This document shows, piece after piece, positions 24,625 through 32,442 of a stretch of 40,549 bases of DNA. This DNA comes from JAGMXM01 sp964458325 (GTDB taxonomy: Bacteria > Verrucomicrobiota > Verrucomicrobiia > Limisphaerales > UBA1319): contig CAYWIM010000037.1 in assembly GCA_964458325.1 (NCBI GenBank), positions 1-40,549 of the forward strand, read 5' to 3'. Below the pieces are notes generated by a model. It worked only from the letters and a program-made list of their open reading frames with translations, was not told the DNA's origin and made no database searches. Positions within the stretch are counted from its first letter, which is position 1; every line of letters starts with the position of its first letter. The translations under genes and the position numbers were made by a program.

Positions 24625-25527
24625 TCACGCGAGGGGGTGGGCTGCGTTGCGGCGGGCGCGCTCCTGGACGAGGTAATCGCACCAGGCGTCGAGGCCCTGG
24701 CCGGTGCGGGCGGACAACTCGAACACGCGGGCTCGAGGGCAGACGCGGCGGAGGCTGGCATGGGCGGTGTCCCGGGCGAAGCCGGCGGCATCGGCCAGAT
24801 CGATCTTGTTGATGACGACGGCGTGGGCGGAGGCGAACATGGGCGGGTACTTCAGCGGTTTATCCTCGCCTTCGGTGACGGACAGGAGGGCGACGCGGAT
24901 GTCTTCGCCCAGGTCGAACGCCGCGGGGCAGACCAGGTTGCCGACGTTCTCGATAATCAGGAGATCGAGCGCATCGAGGTCAAGCCGGCCGGCCGCTCGA
25001 GCCACCATTTCCGCATCCAGATGGCAGAGCGTGCCGGTGGTGATCTGGATGGCCGGGGCTCCGGTGGAACGGATGCGAATGGCGTCGTTTTCGGTTGCGA
25101 GATCGCCGACGATAACCCCGGTGCGCAGGCGTGCCTGGAGTTGCTCGATGGTCTTCTGGATGAGGGTGGTTTTGCCCGATCCGGGCGAGGAGACCAGGTT
25201 GGCGACCAGGAGCCCCTTGGCGCGGAAATAGCCGCGATTGCGCTCGGCGAGCCGGTCGTTTCGGTCGAGGACCGGCTGATGGATTTCGACAGTTCGGGGC
25301 TCCGCCTCCGGCGCGGGAGCGTCAGGGGCGTGGGGGTGATCATGCGGGTGCTCGTGCGGGAGCGAGTGCTCATGCATATGGGGCGGCTCACCGTGGCGAT
25401 GCGAGTGCGGGTGGGGATGGGCTGGATCCGGCGCGGGGGAATGGGGCGCCGGGGAATCCGGGTGAGGGTGGGAATGGCCGTGGATGTGAACCGGGCCGAC
25501 GTCTTCGCAACCGCATTCTTTGCACAT
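24625..25527 (-). CDS. hypB: Hydrogenase nickel-incorporation GTPase HypB
   Basis: The protein has 300 residues. The N-terminus MCKECGC (1-7) matches the high-affinity nickel site CxxCGC of HypB. Residues 14-66 are strongly histidine-rich, a nickel-storage segment. The GTPase domain has Walker A SSPGSGKTT (113-121), GDLATENDA (141-149), the metal-site residues C168-H169 (TLCHLD) and C200 (NLVCP), and the guanine motif NKID (240-243). HypB uses GTP hydrolysis with HypA to load nickel into [NiFe]-hydrogenase, and sometimes serves urease. The start at 25527 is fixed by the CxxCGC motif; the frame is open 43 codons earlier inside hypA. It lies 2 bp after hypA. Its downstream neighbour is only a gene remnant. 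Confidence 0.96.
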   Translation of the reverse strand: MCKECGCEDVGPVHIHGHSHPHPDSPAPHSPAPDPAHPHPHSHRHGEPPHMHEHSLPHEHPHDHPHAPDAPAPEAEPRTVEIHQPVLDRNDRLAERNRGYFRAKGLLVANLVSSPGSGKTTLIQKTIEQLQARLRTGVIVGDLATENDAIRIRSTGAPAIQITTGTLCHLDAEMVARAAGRLDLDALDLLIIENVGNLVCPAAFDLGEDIRVALLSVTEGEDKPLKYPPMFASAHAVVINKIDLADAAGFARDTAHASLRRVCPRARVFELSARTGQGLDAWCDYLVQERARRNAAHPLA

Positions 25528-25529
25528 GG

Positions 25530-25871
25530 TCAATCGATCTCCAGGGAATCCAGCTCGAGCTCGCGTCCGCGGCGCAGCTCGGCGCTGGGCTGGCCGCAGC
25601 GCGGGCATTCGGCGATGAGGTCGGGAACGCCGAACTCGTCCTGGCAGCTGGCGCACCAGCAGGTGGCGGGCACGGGGACGATCTGGAGCCGGGCGGATTC
25701 GGCGAGGGTGCCGGCCCGGAGGAGCTCGAAGGCGAACTCGAGCGCTTCCGGAACCACGCCTGACAGGGCGCCGACTCGCAGGCGGATCTCGAGAATGCGG
25801 TGGGCGCCCGCTTCATGGGCGCGCCGCACCGCCAACGCGATGGTTTCGTGCATGATACCGACCTCGTGCAT
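25530..25871 (-). CDS. hypA: Hydrogenase/urease nickel chaperone HypA
   Basis: The protein has 113 residues, normal for HypA. It starts MHEVGI, giving the nickel ligands M1-H2-E3; a second MHE occurs at 7-9, an unusual internal repeat. The zinc site is C73-A-S-C76 and C89-P-R-C92, with an extra C71. HypA binds nickel and passes it with HypB to the hydrogenase large subunit. It is the first gene of the hypA-hypB pair, 2 bp before hypB, and is transcribed away from nikR. A perfect 17-bp palindrome lies 9 bp upstream of its start, a likely operator. Confidence 0.95.
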   Translation of the reverse strand: MHEVGIMHETIALAVRRAHEAGAHRILEIRLRVGALSGVVPEALEFAFELLRAGTLAESARLQIVPVPATCWCASCQDEFGVPDLIAECPRCGQPSAELRRGRELELDSLEID

Positions 25872-25879
25872 GATCGGGC

Positions 25880-25896
25880 CAGGTCGAATCGACCTG
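25880..25896. promoter_or_regulatory. 17-bp perfect palindrome in the hypA-nikR intergenic region
   Basis: CAGGTCGAATCGACCTG is a perfect inverted repeat around a central A, 9 bp upstream of the hypA start and about 97 bp from the nikR start. It fits a dimeric repressor site. It does not match the known enterobacterial NikR box (GTATGA-N16-TCATAC), so either NikR here uses a different site or another regulator binds. Confidence 0.5.
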
Positions 25897-25904
25897 CTCG
25901 GCCG

Positions 25905-25919
25905 GCGATACTGTAGCGC
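25905..25919. promoter_or_regulatory. Imperfect palindrome beside the hypA operator
   Basis: GCGATACTGTAGCGC is an inverted repeat with three mismatching positions (GCG.TAC.GTA.CGC). It lies 9 bp from the 17-bp palindrome and 74 bp upstream of nikR, and could be a second regulator site or a core promoter part. Confidence 0.25.
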
Positions 25920-25992
25920 AAGAGCCGGCCGGGCGACAGGAGGAAATATTTGGGCGTTGCCAGCCCGGTCCGCGTATTACACATTGAGGAGG

Positions 25993-26433
25993 ATGTCACA
26001 TGAGACGAGAGATCGAGAGACAGCGCGATTCACCGTATCGCTGCCCGCGGCGCTGTTGCGGCAGCTGGACGCCATGGCTCGGCAGAAAGGGTATCATAAC
26101 CGGTCGCTGGCCGTCGCGGACATGATCCGCGACCGGCTGGTGGATCATCGGCAGGAGTACGGCGGCGGGGCGATCGCCGGCACGATCACGCTGGTCTACG
26201 ACCATCACAGGCCGCATCTGCAAGAGGCGCTCACGGACATGCAGCACGAGTTCCGGGATCTGATCGTATCGGCGCTGCATGTGCATTTGGATCATCATCA
26301 CTGCCTGGAGGCGCTGGTGGTTCGGGGGGAAGGGGTGAAGATCAAGACCTTGGCGGACCGTCTGATTGGCGCGCGGGGGGTCAAGCACGGCAAGCTGACC
26401 GTGACCACGACCGGCAAGGACCTGCCGGGCTGA
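25993..26433 (+). CDS. nikR: Nickel-responsive transcriptional regulator NikR
   Basis: The protein has 146 residues. An N-terminal ribbon-helix-helix (RFTVSLPAALLRQLD, 12-26, and RSLAVADMIRDRL) is followed by the nickel-binding ACT-like domain. The four nickel ligands keep the exact E. coli spacing: H85, H96, H98 and C104. NikR represses nickel uptake when nickel is plentiful. It is transcribed with nikMN and nikQ and diverges from hypAB. The start is uncertain: the ATG at 25993 abuts an AGGAGG (25987-25992) with no spacer, while another AGGAGG (25938-25943) is ideally placed for a TTG at 25950 in a different frame, giving a 17-codon upstream frame that overlaps the nikR start. Confidence 0.93.
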   Translation: MSHETRDRETARFTVSLPAALLRQLDAMARQKGYHNRSLAVADMIRDRLVDHRQEYGGGAIAGTITLVYDHHRPHLQEALTDMQHEFRDLIVSALHVHLDHHHCLEALVVRGEGVKIKTLADRLIGARGVKHGKLTVTTTGKDLPG

Positions 26434-26439
26434 TTGCGC

Positions 26440-27453
26440 ATGCACATTCCGGATGGCTTTTTGGATCTTCGAACCTCGCTGGCGGGAGGGGCGCTGGCGT
26501 CGGCGGGGGTTGGGTATGCGCTGCATCGGGCCCGGCTCGAGCTGGCGCCCGGCCGGGTGCCCCTGCTCGGCTTGTCGGCGGCATTTGTATTTGCCGCCCA
26601 GATGATCAATTTCCCGGTCCTGGGGGGCACGTCGGGGCATCTGATGGGTGGGGTGTTGGCGGGGGCATTGCTGGGGCCAGCCGCAGCGGTGGTGGTGATG
26701 ACGGCGGTCCTGATCGTGCAGGTTTTTTTGTTCAGCGACGGCGGCGTGCTGGCGCTGGGGGCGAACCTGTTCAACATGGCGCTGCTGGCGCCGGTCATTG
26801 GTTCATGGCTGTATCGCGGGTTGCAAAGGGGGATGGGTGGCATGCGGGGTTTGGTGGCGGGGGCGGCCTTTGCGGGATGGTGTTCGACGGTGCTCGCGGC
26901 GGCCAGTTGCGCCGGGCAGCTGGCTATGTCCGGCCGGGTGCCATGGTCCACCGTGTTTCCGGCGATGGTCAACGTGCACATGGTGATCGGGCTGGGCGAA
27001 GGCGGGATCACGGCGCTGGTGCTCCTGGCTATTGCCCGGGCGCGGCCCGAGCTGCTGGCGAAGGCCGGTTCTCGGGAGGAGGCGCGGGTGGGCCGGATGA
27101 TGGTTTGGGGGGGGCTGGTGGCGCTGGGTCTGGCTGTCTTCGTCGCGCCGTTTGCATCGCCCTGGCCAGACGGGCTCGAGCGGGTGGCCGAAGATCTGGG
27201 CTTTGCGGACCGCGCTGTCTCCGAGCCGGCGCTGCCGTCCCCGTTCCCCAACTATCAAGTTCCGGGGATCTCATCCGCGGTGCGGGCGACGGCGTGGGCG
27301 GGAGCTATTGGCACGATCCTGGCCCTTGCGCTGTCGTGGCTGCTGGCACGGATGCTGGTATCGAGGCCGTCGAACATGGATCGGGAAGGCGCCGGTGACC
27401 GGGCGAGCTCCGCCCCATCGGGCCGGCATCAGGATCTCGGCGCATGCGACTGA
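26440..27453 (+). CDS. nikMN: ECF nickel transporter fused M and N components
   Basis: The protein has 337 residues. The true start is the ATG at 26440, not the TTG 6 bp earlier, because the family begins MHIPDGFL with H2 as metal ligand. Residues 1-200 form the CbiM/NikM permease with GTSGHLMG (63-70, H67) and NVHMVIGLGEGGITAL (178-193). Residues about 215-310 form a C-terminal NikN-like part with PDGLE at 243-247 and one more helix, so M and N are fused. M and N make the substrate-binding membrane unit of an energy-coupling-factor nickel or cobalt importer; nickel is favoured by the adjacent nikR and hypAB. It lies 6 bp after nikR and overlaps nikQ by 10 bp. Confidence 0.93.
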   Translation: MHIPDGFLDLRTSLAGGALASAGVGYALHRARLELAPGRVPLLGLSAAFVFAAQMINFPVLGGTSGHLMGGVLAGALLGPAAAVVVMTAVLIVQVFLFSDGGVLALGANLFNMALLAPVIGSWLYRGLQRGMGGMRGLVAGAAFAGWCSTVLAAASCAGQLAMSGRVPWSTVFPAMVNVHMVIGLGEGGITALVLLAIARARPELLAKAGSREEARVGRMMVWGGLVALGLAVFVAPFASPWPDGLERVAEDLGFADRAVSEPALPSPFPNYQVPGISSAVRATAWAGAIGTILALALSWLLARMLVSRPSNMDREGAGDRASSAPSGRHQDLGACD

Positions 27454-28052
27454 ACTGGCTGGATCGAGGGGATGCGGTGGACAGCCGGGTGCGGCGGGCG
27501 CCGGCGGGTTTGAAGCTTGGGCTGGCGGTGGCCCTGGTGGTGGGCGTGGCGGCGGGGCCGTGGAGCGGGTGGCTGTTTTACGGTGGGGTGGCAGGAATGC
27601 TGGCTGCTGCGGCTTGGGCGAGCCGGCTGCCGGCGGTTTTTTTGCTGAGCCGCCTGTTGTTGCTCGAGCCGCTGGTATTGGGGGTGGCGCTGCTGGCGTG
27701 GTTCCAACCGGATGGCGGCCGGATTGCGCTGGGAATGGTGATTCGCAGCACGCTCTGCCTGTTCGCGATGGTGCTGTTTGCGAACACCACGCCGTTCTCG
27801 GAGCTCCTCCGGGTGTTGCGCAGCATCCGGGTGCCGGGGCTGCTGGTGACGACTGTGGCGCTGCTTCATCGGTATCTGCATGTCCTGCTCGAGGAAGCGG
27901 AGCGCATGCGCCGGGCGCGGGCCAGCCGCACATTTCAAGCGCGCCGGTCGGGATGGTCCACGCCGGCAGCGGTGGTGGGGGCTTTGTTTGCGCGATCGAC
28001 TGAACGCGCCGAGCGGATTTACTCGGCGATGTGCTCGCGCGGGTGGAAATGA
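27444..28052 (+). CDS. nikQ: ECF nickel transporter T component (CbiQ/NikQ)
   Basis: This 202-residue membrane protein has about five predicted helices and matches the CbiQ/EcfT family. It retains the cytoplasmic coupling elements: RASRTF (about 173-178) and, at the C-terminus, SRGWK. These normally grip the ATPase subunit. It is shorter than most family members (often 220-270). It overlaps nikMN by 10 bp. The ATPase (NikO/CbiO), usually next in such operons, is absent; the next gene is an unrelated pseudopilin. So the ATPase must be encoded elsewhere, or M-N-Q works alone. Confidence 0.88.
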   Translation: MRLNWLDRGDAVDSRVRRAPAGLKLGLAVALVVGVAAGPWSGWLFYGGVAGMLAAAAWASRLPAVFLLSRLLLLEPLVLGVALLAWFQPDGGRIALGMVIRSTLCLFAMVLFANTTPFSELLRVLRSIRVPGLLVTTVALLHRYLHVLLEEAERMRRARASRTFQARRSGWSTPAAVVGALFARSTERAERIYSAMCSRGWK

Positions 28053-28114
28053 CCGGTCTGTGCGATCAAATGCACAGTGGTCCAGGCCGGGCGCGTGGAG
28101 CATTCTGGGGAAGG

Positions 28115-28132
28115 CCGGCCTCGCGAGGCCGG
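28115..28132. repeat. 18-bp perfect palindrome between nikQ and the pseudopilin gene
   Basis: CCGGCCTCGCGAGGCCGG equals its own reverse complement. It lies 62 bp after nikQ and 19 bp before the pseudopilin start. It may be a REP-type palindrome, a terminator stem of the nickel operon, or an operator. There is no T-run. Confidence 0.5.
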
Positions 28133-28151
28133 ACTGGAGAAATCAGGCAGC

Positions 28152-28976
<825 letters not shown>

Positions 28977-29012
28977 TTCCTGGATCGACCCGGCCGGTCC
29001 GCGCGCCTGCGA

Positions 29013-30137
29013 TCAGCCGACCTTGATCCAATCGTCGCGGTCGGCGGCTTGGTACATGGCTTCCATGACGCGGACCCGGTCGGCGGCCTCCTTGGGGGTG
29101 ACCAGCGGTTGATTCGGCTTTCCGGCCAGCGCGTTCAGGAACTGGTGGAGGGGTTTGGGCTGCTCGGGGGGCAGGGCGATCCAGGGGCGGCGCCCGTCGG
29201 CTCCCTCGACTTGGGCGCATCGGAAGAAAAGCTGGCCGTTGACAACCACCGCGTGGGCCTTGGTGCCGCTGATCTCGATCGACACGGGATTGGCGACATC
29301 CACCCATCCGGCGGACAGCAGGCCATTGGCGCCGTTCTTGAAGCGCAACATGGCGTCGCCGGACTCGTCGCAGGCGCCATAGCGGCCGGTCACCACCAGG
29401 GTCTTGGCGGTCACGGCCTCGACATCGCCCGCCAGCCACATCATCAGATCGAGCGAGTGCGTTCCCAGGTCGCCGAATGCGCCGACGCCAGCCATGGCGG
29501 GATCGGCCATCCAGCGCCATTCGGTGTCAAACCAGCCTTCCAGCGACCCGGAGTGGCAGTTGCATCCCCGGATGCGGTTGATCTTGCCGAATACGCCCTT
29601 CTGCACCTGTTCTTTGAGGAACAGATGGACGGGATCGGTGCGCATGAAATAGCCGGTGGTGAAGATCAGGCCGGCATCCTCGATCGCCTGCGCCATGGCG
29701 TCGCTGTCTTTGCGGTTTCCCGCCAGGGGCTTCTCGGCGAACAAGTGTTTGCGGGCGCGAACGGCCGCCTGGACCAGCTCGAGATGCCGATGGGTCTCGG
29801 AACAGATGATCACGCCGGTCACGCCGGCATCCGACCAGATGGTATCGAGATCGACGACCTGAGCATCCAGCTCGGCCGCCCGTTTCCGAGCCCGGGGCTC
29901 ATCGTGGTCCCAGACATACTTGACCCGCACTTCGGGGCGCTCGCGCCGAATCAGGTTGATGAATCCAGGCGTGTGGATGTGCGCGGCGCCAACCAGGGCC
30001 AGTGTGGATCGAGGCGCGGCGGGCGCCCCGGCGGACAGGCGTCCGGGGAGAGCCGATGCGGCGCCCGCGAGGGCGACGGTTTCGAGAAATCGCCGGCGCG
30101 GCATGGGGTCAAGATGCGGGGAATGCGTTGGGTTCAT
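29013..30137 (-). CDS. Tat-exported Gfo/Idh/MocA family oxidoreductase
   Basis: The protein has 374 residues. The N-terminus carries a twin-arginine signal (PRRRFLETVALAGAAS, 13-28). The Rossmann part starts TLALVGAAHIHTPGF, a modified dinucleotide loop, and E135-K136-P137 is the family EKP motif. The C-terminal sheet domain has GTHSLDLMMWLAGDVEAV. Family members use NAD(P)H to oxidise or reduce sugars and inositols; periplasmic Tat forms are common in Verrucomicrobiota and Planctomycetes, with largely unknown substrates. The start at 30137 is preferred; 30104 (just before the RRR) is the alternative. It converges on the pseudopilin gene and diverges from ligA. Confidence 0.9.
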   Translation of the reverse strand: MNPTHSPHLDPMPRRRFLETVALAGAASALPGRLSAGAPAAPRSTLALVGAAHIHTPGFINLIRRERPEVRVKYVWDHDEPRARKRAAELDAQVVDLDTIWSDAGVTGVIICSETHRHLELVQAAVRARKHLFAEKPLAGNRKDSDAMAQAIEDAGLIFTTGYFMRTDPVHLFLKEQVQKGVFGKINRIRGCNCHSGSLEGWFDTEWRWMADPAMAGVGAFGDLGTHSLDLMMWLAGDVEAVTAKTLVVTGRYGACDESGDAMLRFKNGANGLLSAGWVDVANPVSIEISGTKAHAVVVNGQLFFRCAQVEGADGRRPWIALPPEQPKPLHQFLNALAGKPNQPLVTPKEAADRVRVMEAMYQAADRDDWIKVG

Positions 30138-30402
30138 CGGATGATCGTGCGTATATCGTTGTCGTTTACCTGGGAATAGAACAATCAACCCAGCTCTTTC
30201 TGGCAAGAAAAATGCGCCGGTTGCCACGGGCGTCCGCCGATGATAAGGAATGGGACGAACACGATGACGCCAAGACGAAAATCGGTTGTGGCGCGCGGGG
30301 TTTTCCTGTGGGCGATCGACGACGACGAGCCGCCCTGCCACCTCAGCTCCGCGAGGGTCCAAAGCGGTTGACCGCTTCGTGCCGCGGTTTACAGTGGGGC
30401 GC

Positions 30403-32442
30403 ATGACATTCGCGGAGGCCCAAGCCTGCCACGCCCGGTTGGCGGAGCAGATACGCGCGCATGATCGGGCGTATTACGTCCTGGCCCAGCCCGTGATCAG
30501 CGATGCCGAGTACGATCGCCTGTATCGGGAGCTGGCCGATCTCGAGAGGCAATTTCCCGCGCTGGCCACGCCCGATTCACCCACCCAGCGAGTCGGCGGC
30601 CAGCCGCTGGGGGAGTTTGGACCCGTGACGCATCGGCAGCCGATGATGAGCCTGGACAACACCTATTCGATCGGCGAGCTCCGGGAGTTTGTCGAGCGGG
30701 TGCAGCGGCTGGCGCCCGGCGAGAAGCTCGAGTGGCTGGTCGAGCCCAAGGTGGATGGAGTCGCGGTGAGCCTGACCTACAAGAATGGCCGGCTTGCGCT
30801 GGGGGCCACGCGAGGCGATGGGACCACGGGCGACGACATCACCGCCAACCTGAAGACCATTCGAAGCCTGCCGCTGCGCCTGGCAGGCGATGCTCGGCAA
30901 TGGCCCGCCCTGCTCGAGGTTCGCGGCGAGGCGTATCTGCCCCGCGCCGGCTTCGAGAAGCTCAACACCGACAGGGTTGCGGCCGGGGATGAGCCCTTCG
31001 CCAACCCTCGGAATGCGGCCGCCGGCTCGCTCAAGCAGCTCGATCCGCGGATCGTGGCCCAGCGGCCGCTGGACATCGTGCTGTATGGCATCGGCGCGCT
31101 CGAGGGCGCTGCGGCCCCTTCCACCCAGTCGGAGGCGCTCGATTGGCTGGGCGGCTTTGGCCTCAAGAGGCCGGAGCGAACCTGGCATTGCCGGTCACTC
31201 GATGAGCTCGAGGCGGCCATTGCCGAGCTGGATATCGCGCGCCGGGGGTTTACCTACGAGACCGATGGGGCGGTGATCAAGCTCAACCGGCTCGACTTGA
31301 GGGAGCGCATCGGCGCCACATCGAAGGCGCCCCGGTGGGCGATCGCCTACAAATACGCTCCCGAGCAGGCGCAAACCCGCCTGCGCGACATCCTCATCCA
31401 GGTGGGGCGGACCGGGGCGCTGACGCCGGTGGCCGATCTCGAGCCCGTGTTTCTGGCAGGCAGCACCATCAGCCGCGCCACGCTCCATAACGAGGACGAG
31501 CTTCGCCGGAAGGATATTCGGATCGGGGACCTGGTCGTCATCGAGAAGGCCGGCGAGGTCATCCCGGCTGTCGTCGGGGTCGTGCACGATCGCCGCACGG
31601 GCCGCGAGAAACCTTTCCGATTCCCGGCGAAATGTCCGGAGTGCGGTTCCTCCGTGACACGGGAGAGCGGCGCGACGGCGGAGGACGCAGGCGTGGTCTG
31701 GCGGTGTCCGAACCCGGATTGTCCAGCCCAGGTCCGGGGCCGGATCGAGCATTGGTGTTCGCGCGGGGCGATGGACATCGAGGGGGCGGGCGAGGTGCTG
31801 GTGGCCCAGCTTGTGCGGACGGGCCTGGCGCATGACGTGGCCGATCTCTACCGGCTCAACCTGCTCGAGGTGGCCAGCCTCGAGCGCATGGGCGGCAAGT
31901 CAGCGCAGAATTTCCTCGATGGCGTCGACGCCAGCAAGAAACGCGACCTCTGGCGGCTGTTGTTCGGCCTGGGAATCCTGCATGTTGGCGCCGGAGTCGC
32001 CAAGGCTCTGGGCCGGCGTTTTGGCGCCCTGGACGAGGTGCGCCAAGCGACGCTGGCCGAGCTGACTCAGGCCGATGAGGTCGGCGAGGTGATCGCCCTG
32101 AGCGTGATGAAATGGATGGGCAATCCGCGCCATCAGCAGCTCATCGAGCGGCTTCGACAGGCAGGGCTCAATTTCCGGTCCGCCCTTCGAGCGCCGGACG
32201 CGACTCCGGGCGGGCTGGCGGGTAAGACATTTGTCCTGACGGGCGCTCTGGCCTCGATGACGCGCGAGCAGGCGGCGGCGCGGATCGAAAGCCTCGGGGG
32301 CAAGGTCAGTGGCAGCGTCAGCCGAAAAACCGATTATGTCGTGGCGGGCGCCGAGGCGGGTTCGAAGCTCGAAAAGGCCCGCGCCCTGGGCGTGGCTGTT
32401 CTGGACGAAAAGGCGTTTCTGGCTCTTTGCGAGAGACCCTAA
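30403..32442 (+). CDS. ligA: NAD-dependent DNA ligase LigA
   Basis: The protein has 679 residues, normal for LigA. Domain Ia has YYxLAQPxISDAEYDRLYREL; the adenylation site is EPKVDGVA with K116 as the nucleotide-binding lysine. An OB fold and a zinc finger with C411, C414, C435 and C440 follow, then helix-hairpin-helix repeats and a C-terminal BRCT domain (about 602-679, GKTFVLTGALASMTREQA). It seals nicks in DNA during replication and repair using NAD. The start at 30403 matches the family start; the frame is open 39 codons upstream without homology. Its stop is directly adjacent to the stop of the convergent CotH gene (no gap). Confidence 0.97.
   Translation: MTFAEAQACHARLAEQIRAHDRAYYVLAQPVISDAEYDRLYRELADLERQFPALATPDSPTQRVGGQPLGEFGPVTHRQPMMSLDNTYSIGELREFVERVQRLAPGEKLEWLVEPKVDGVAVSLTYKNGRLALGATRGDGTTGDDITANLKTIRSLPLRLAGDARQWPALLEVRGEAYLPRAGFEKLNTDRVAAGDEPFANPRNAAAGSLKQLDPRIVAQRPLDIVLYGIGALEGAAAPSTQSEALDWLGGFGLKRPERTWHCRSLDELEAAIAELDIARRGFTYETDGAVIKLNRLDLRERIGATSKAPRWAIAYKYAPEQAQTRLRDILIQVGRTGALTPVADLEPVFLAGSTISRATLHNEDELRRKDIRIGDLVVIEKAGEVIPAVVGVVHDRRTGREKPFRFPAKCPECGSSVTRESGATAEDAGVVWRCPNPDCPAQVRGRIEHWCSRGAMDIEGAGEVLVAQLVRTGLAHDVADLYRLNLLEVASLERMGGKSAQNFLDGVDASKKRDLWRLLFGLGILHVGAGVAKALGRRFGALDEVRQATLAELTQADEVGEVIALSVMKWMGNPRHQQLIERLRQAGLNFRSALRAPDATPGGLAGKTFVLTGALASMTREQAAARIESLGGKVSGSVSRKTDYVVAGAEAGSKLEKARALGVAVLDEKAFLALCERP

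Noticed and set aside
25872..25992. Classic NikR box (GTATGA-N16-TCATAC)
   Set aside because: Neither half-site is present in the divergent region; other palindromes were recorded instead.
26434..26439. TTG start for nikMN
   Set aside because: The family begins MHIPDG with the second residue histidine as ligand, which requires the ATG at 26440.
30286..30402. Longer N-terminus for LigA
   Set aside because: The extra residues show no homology and the family starts at the methionine at 30403.
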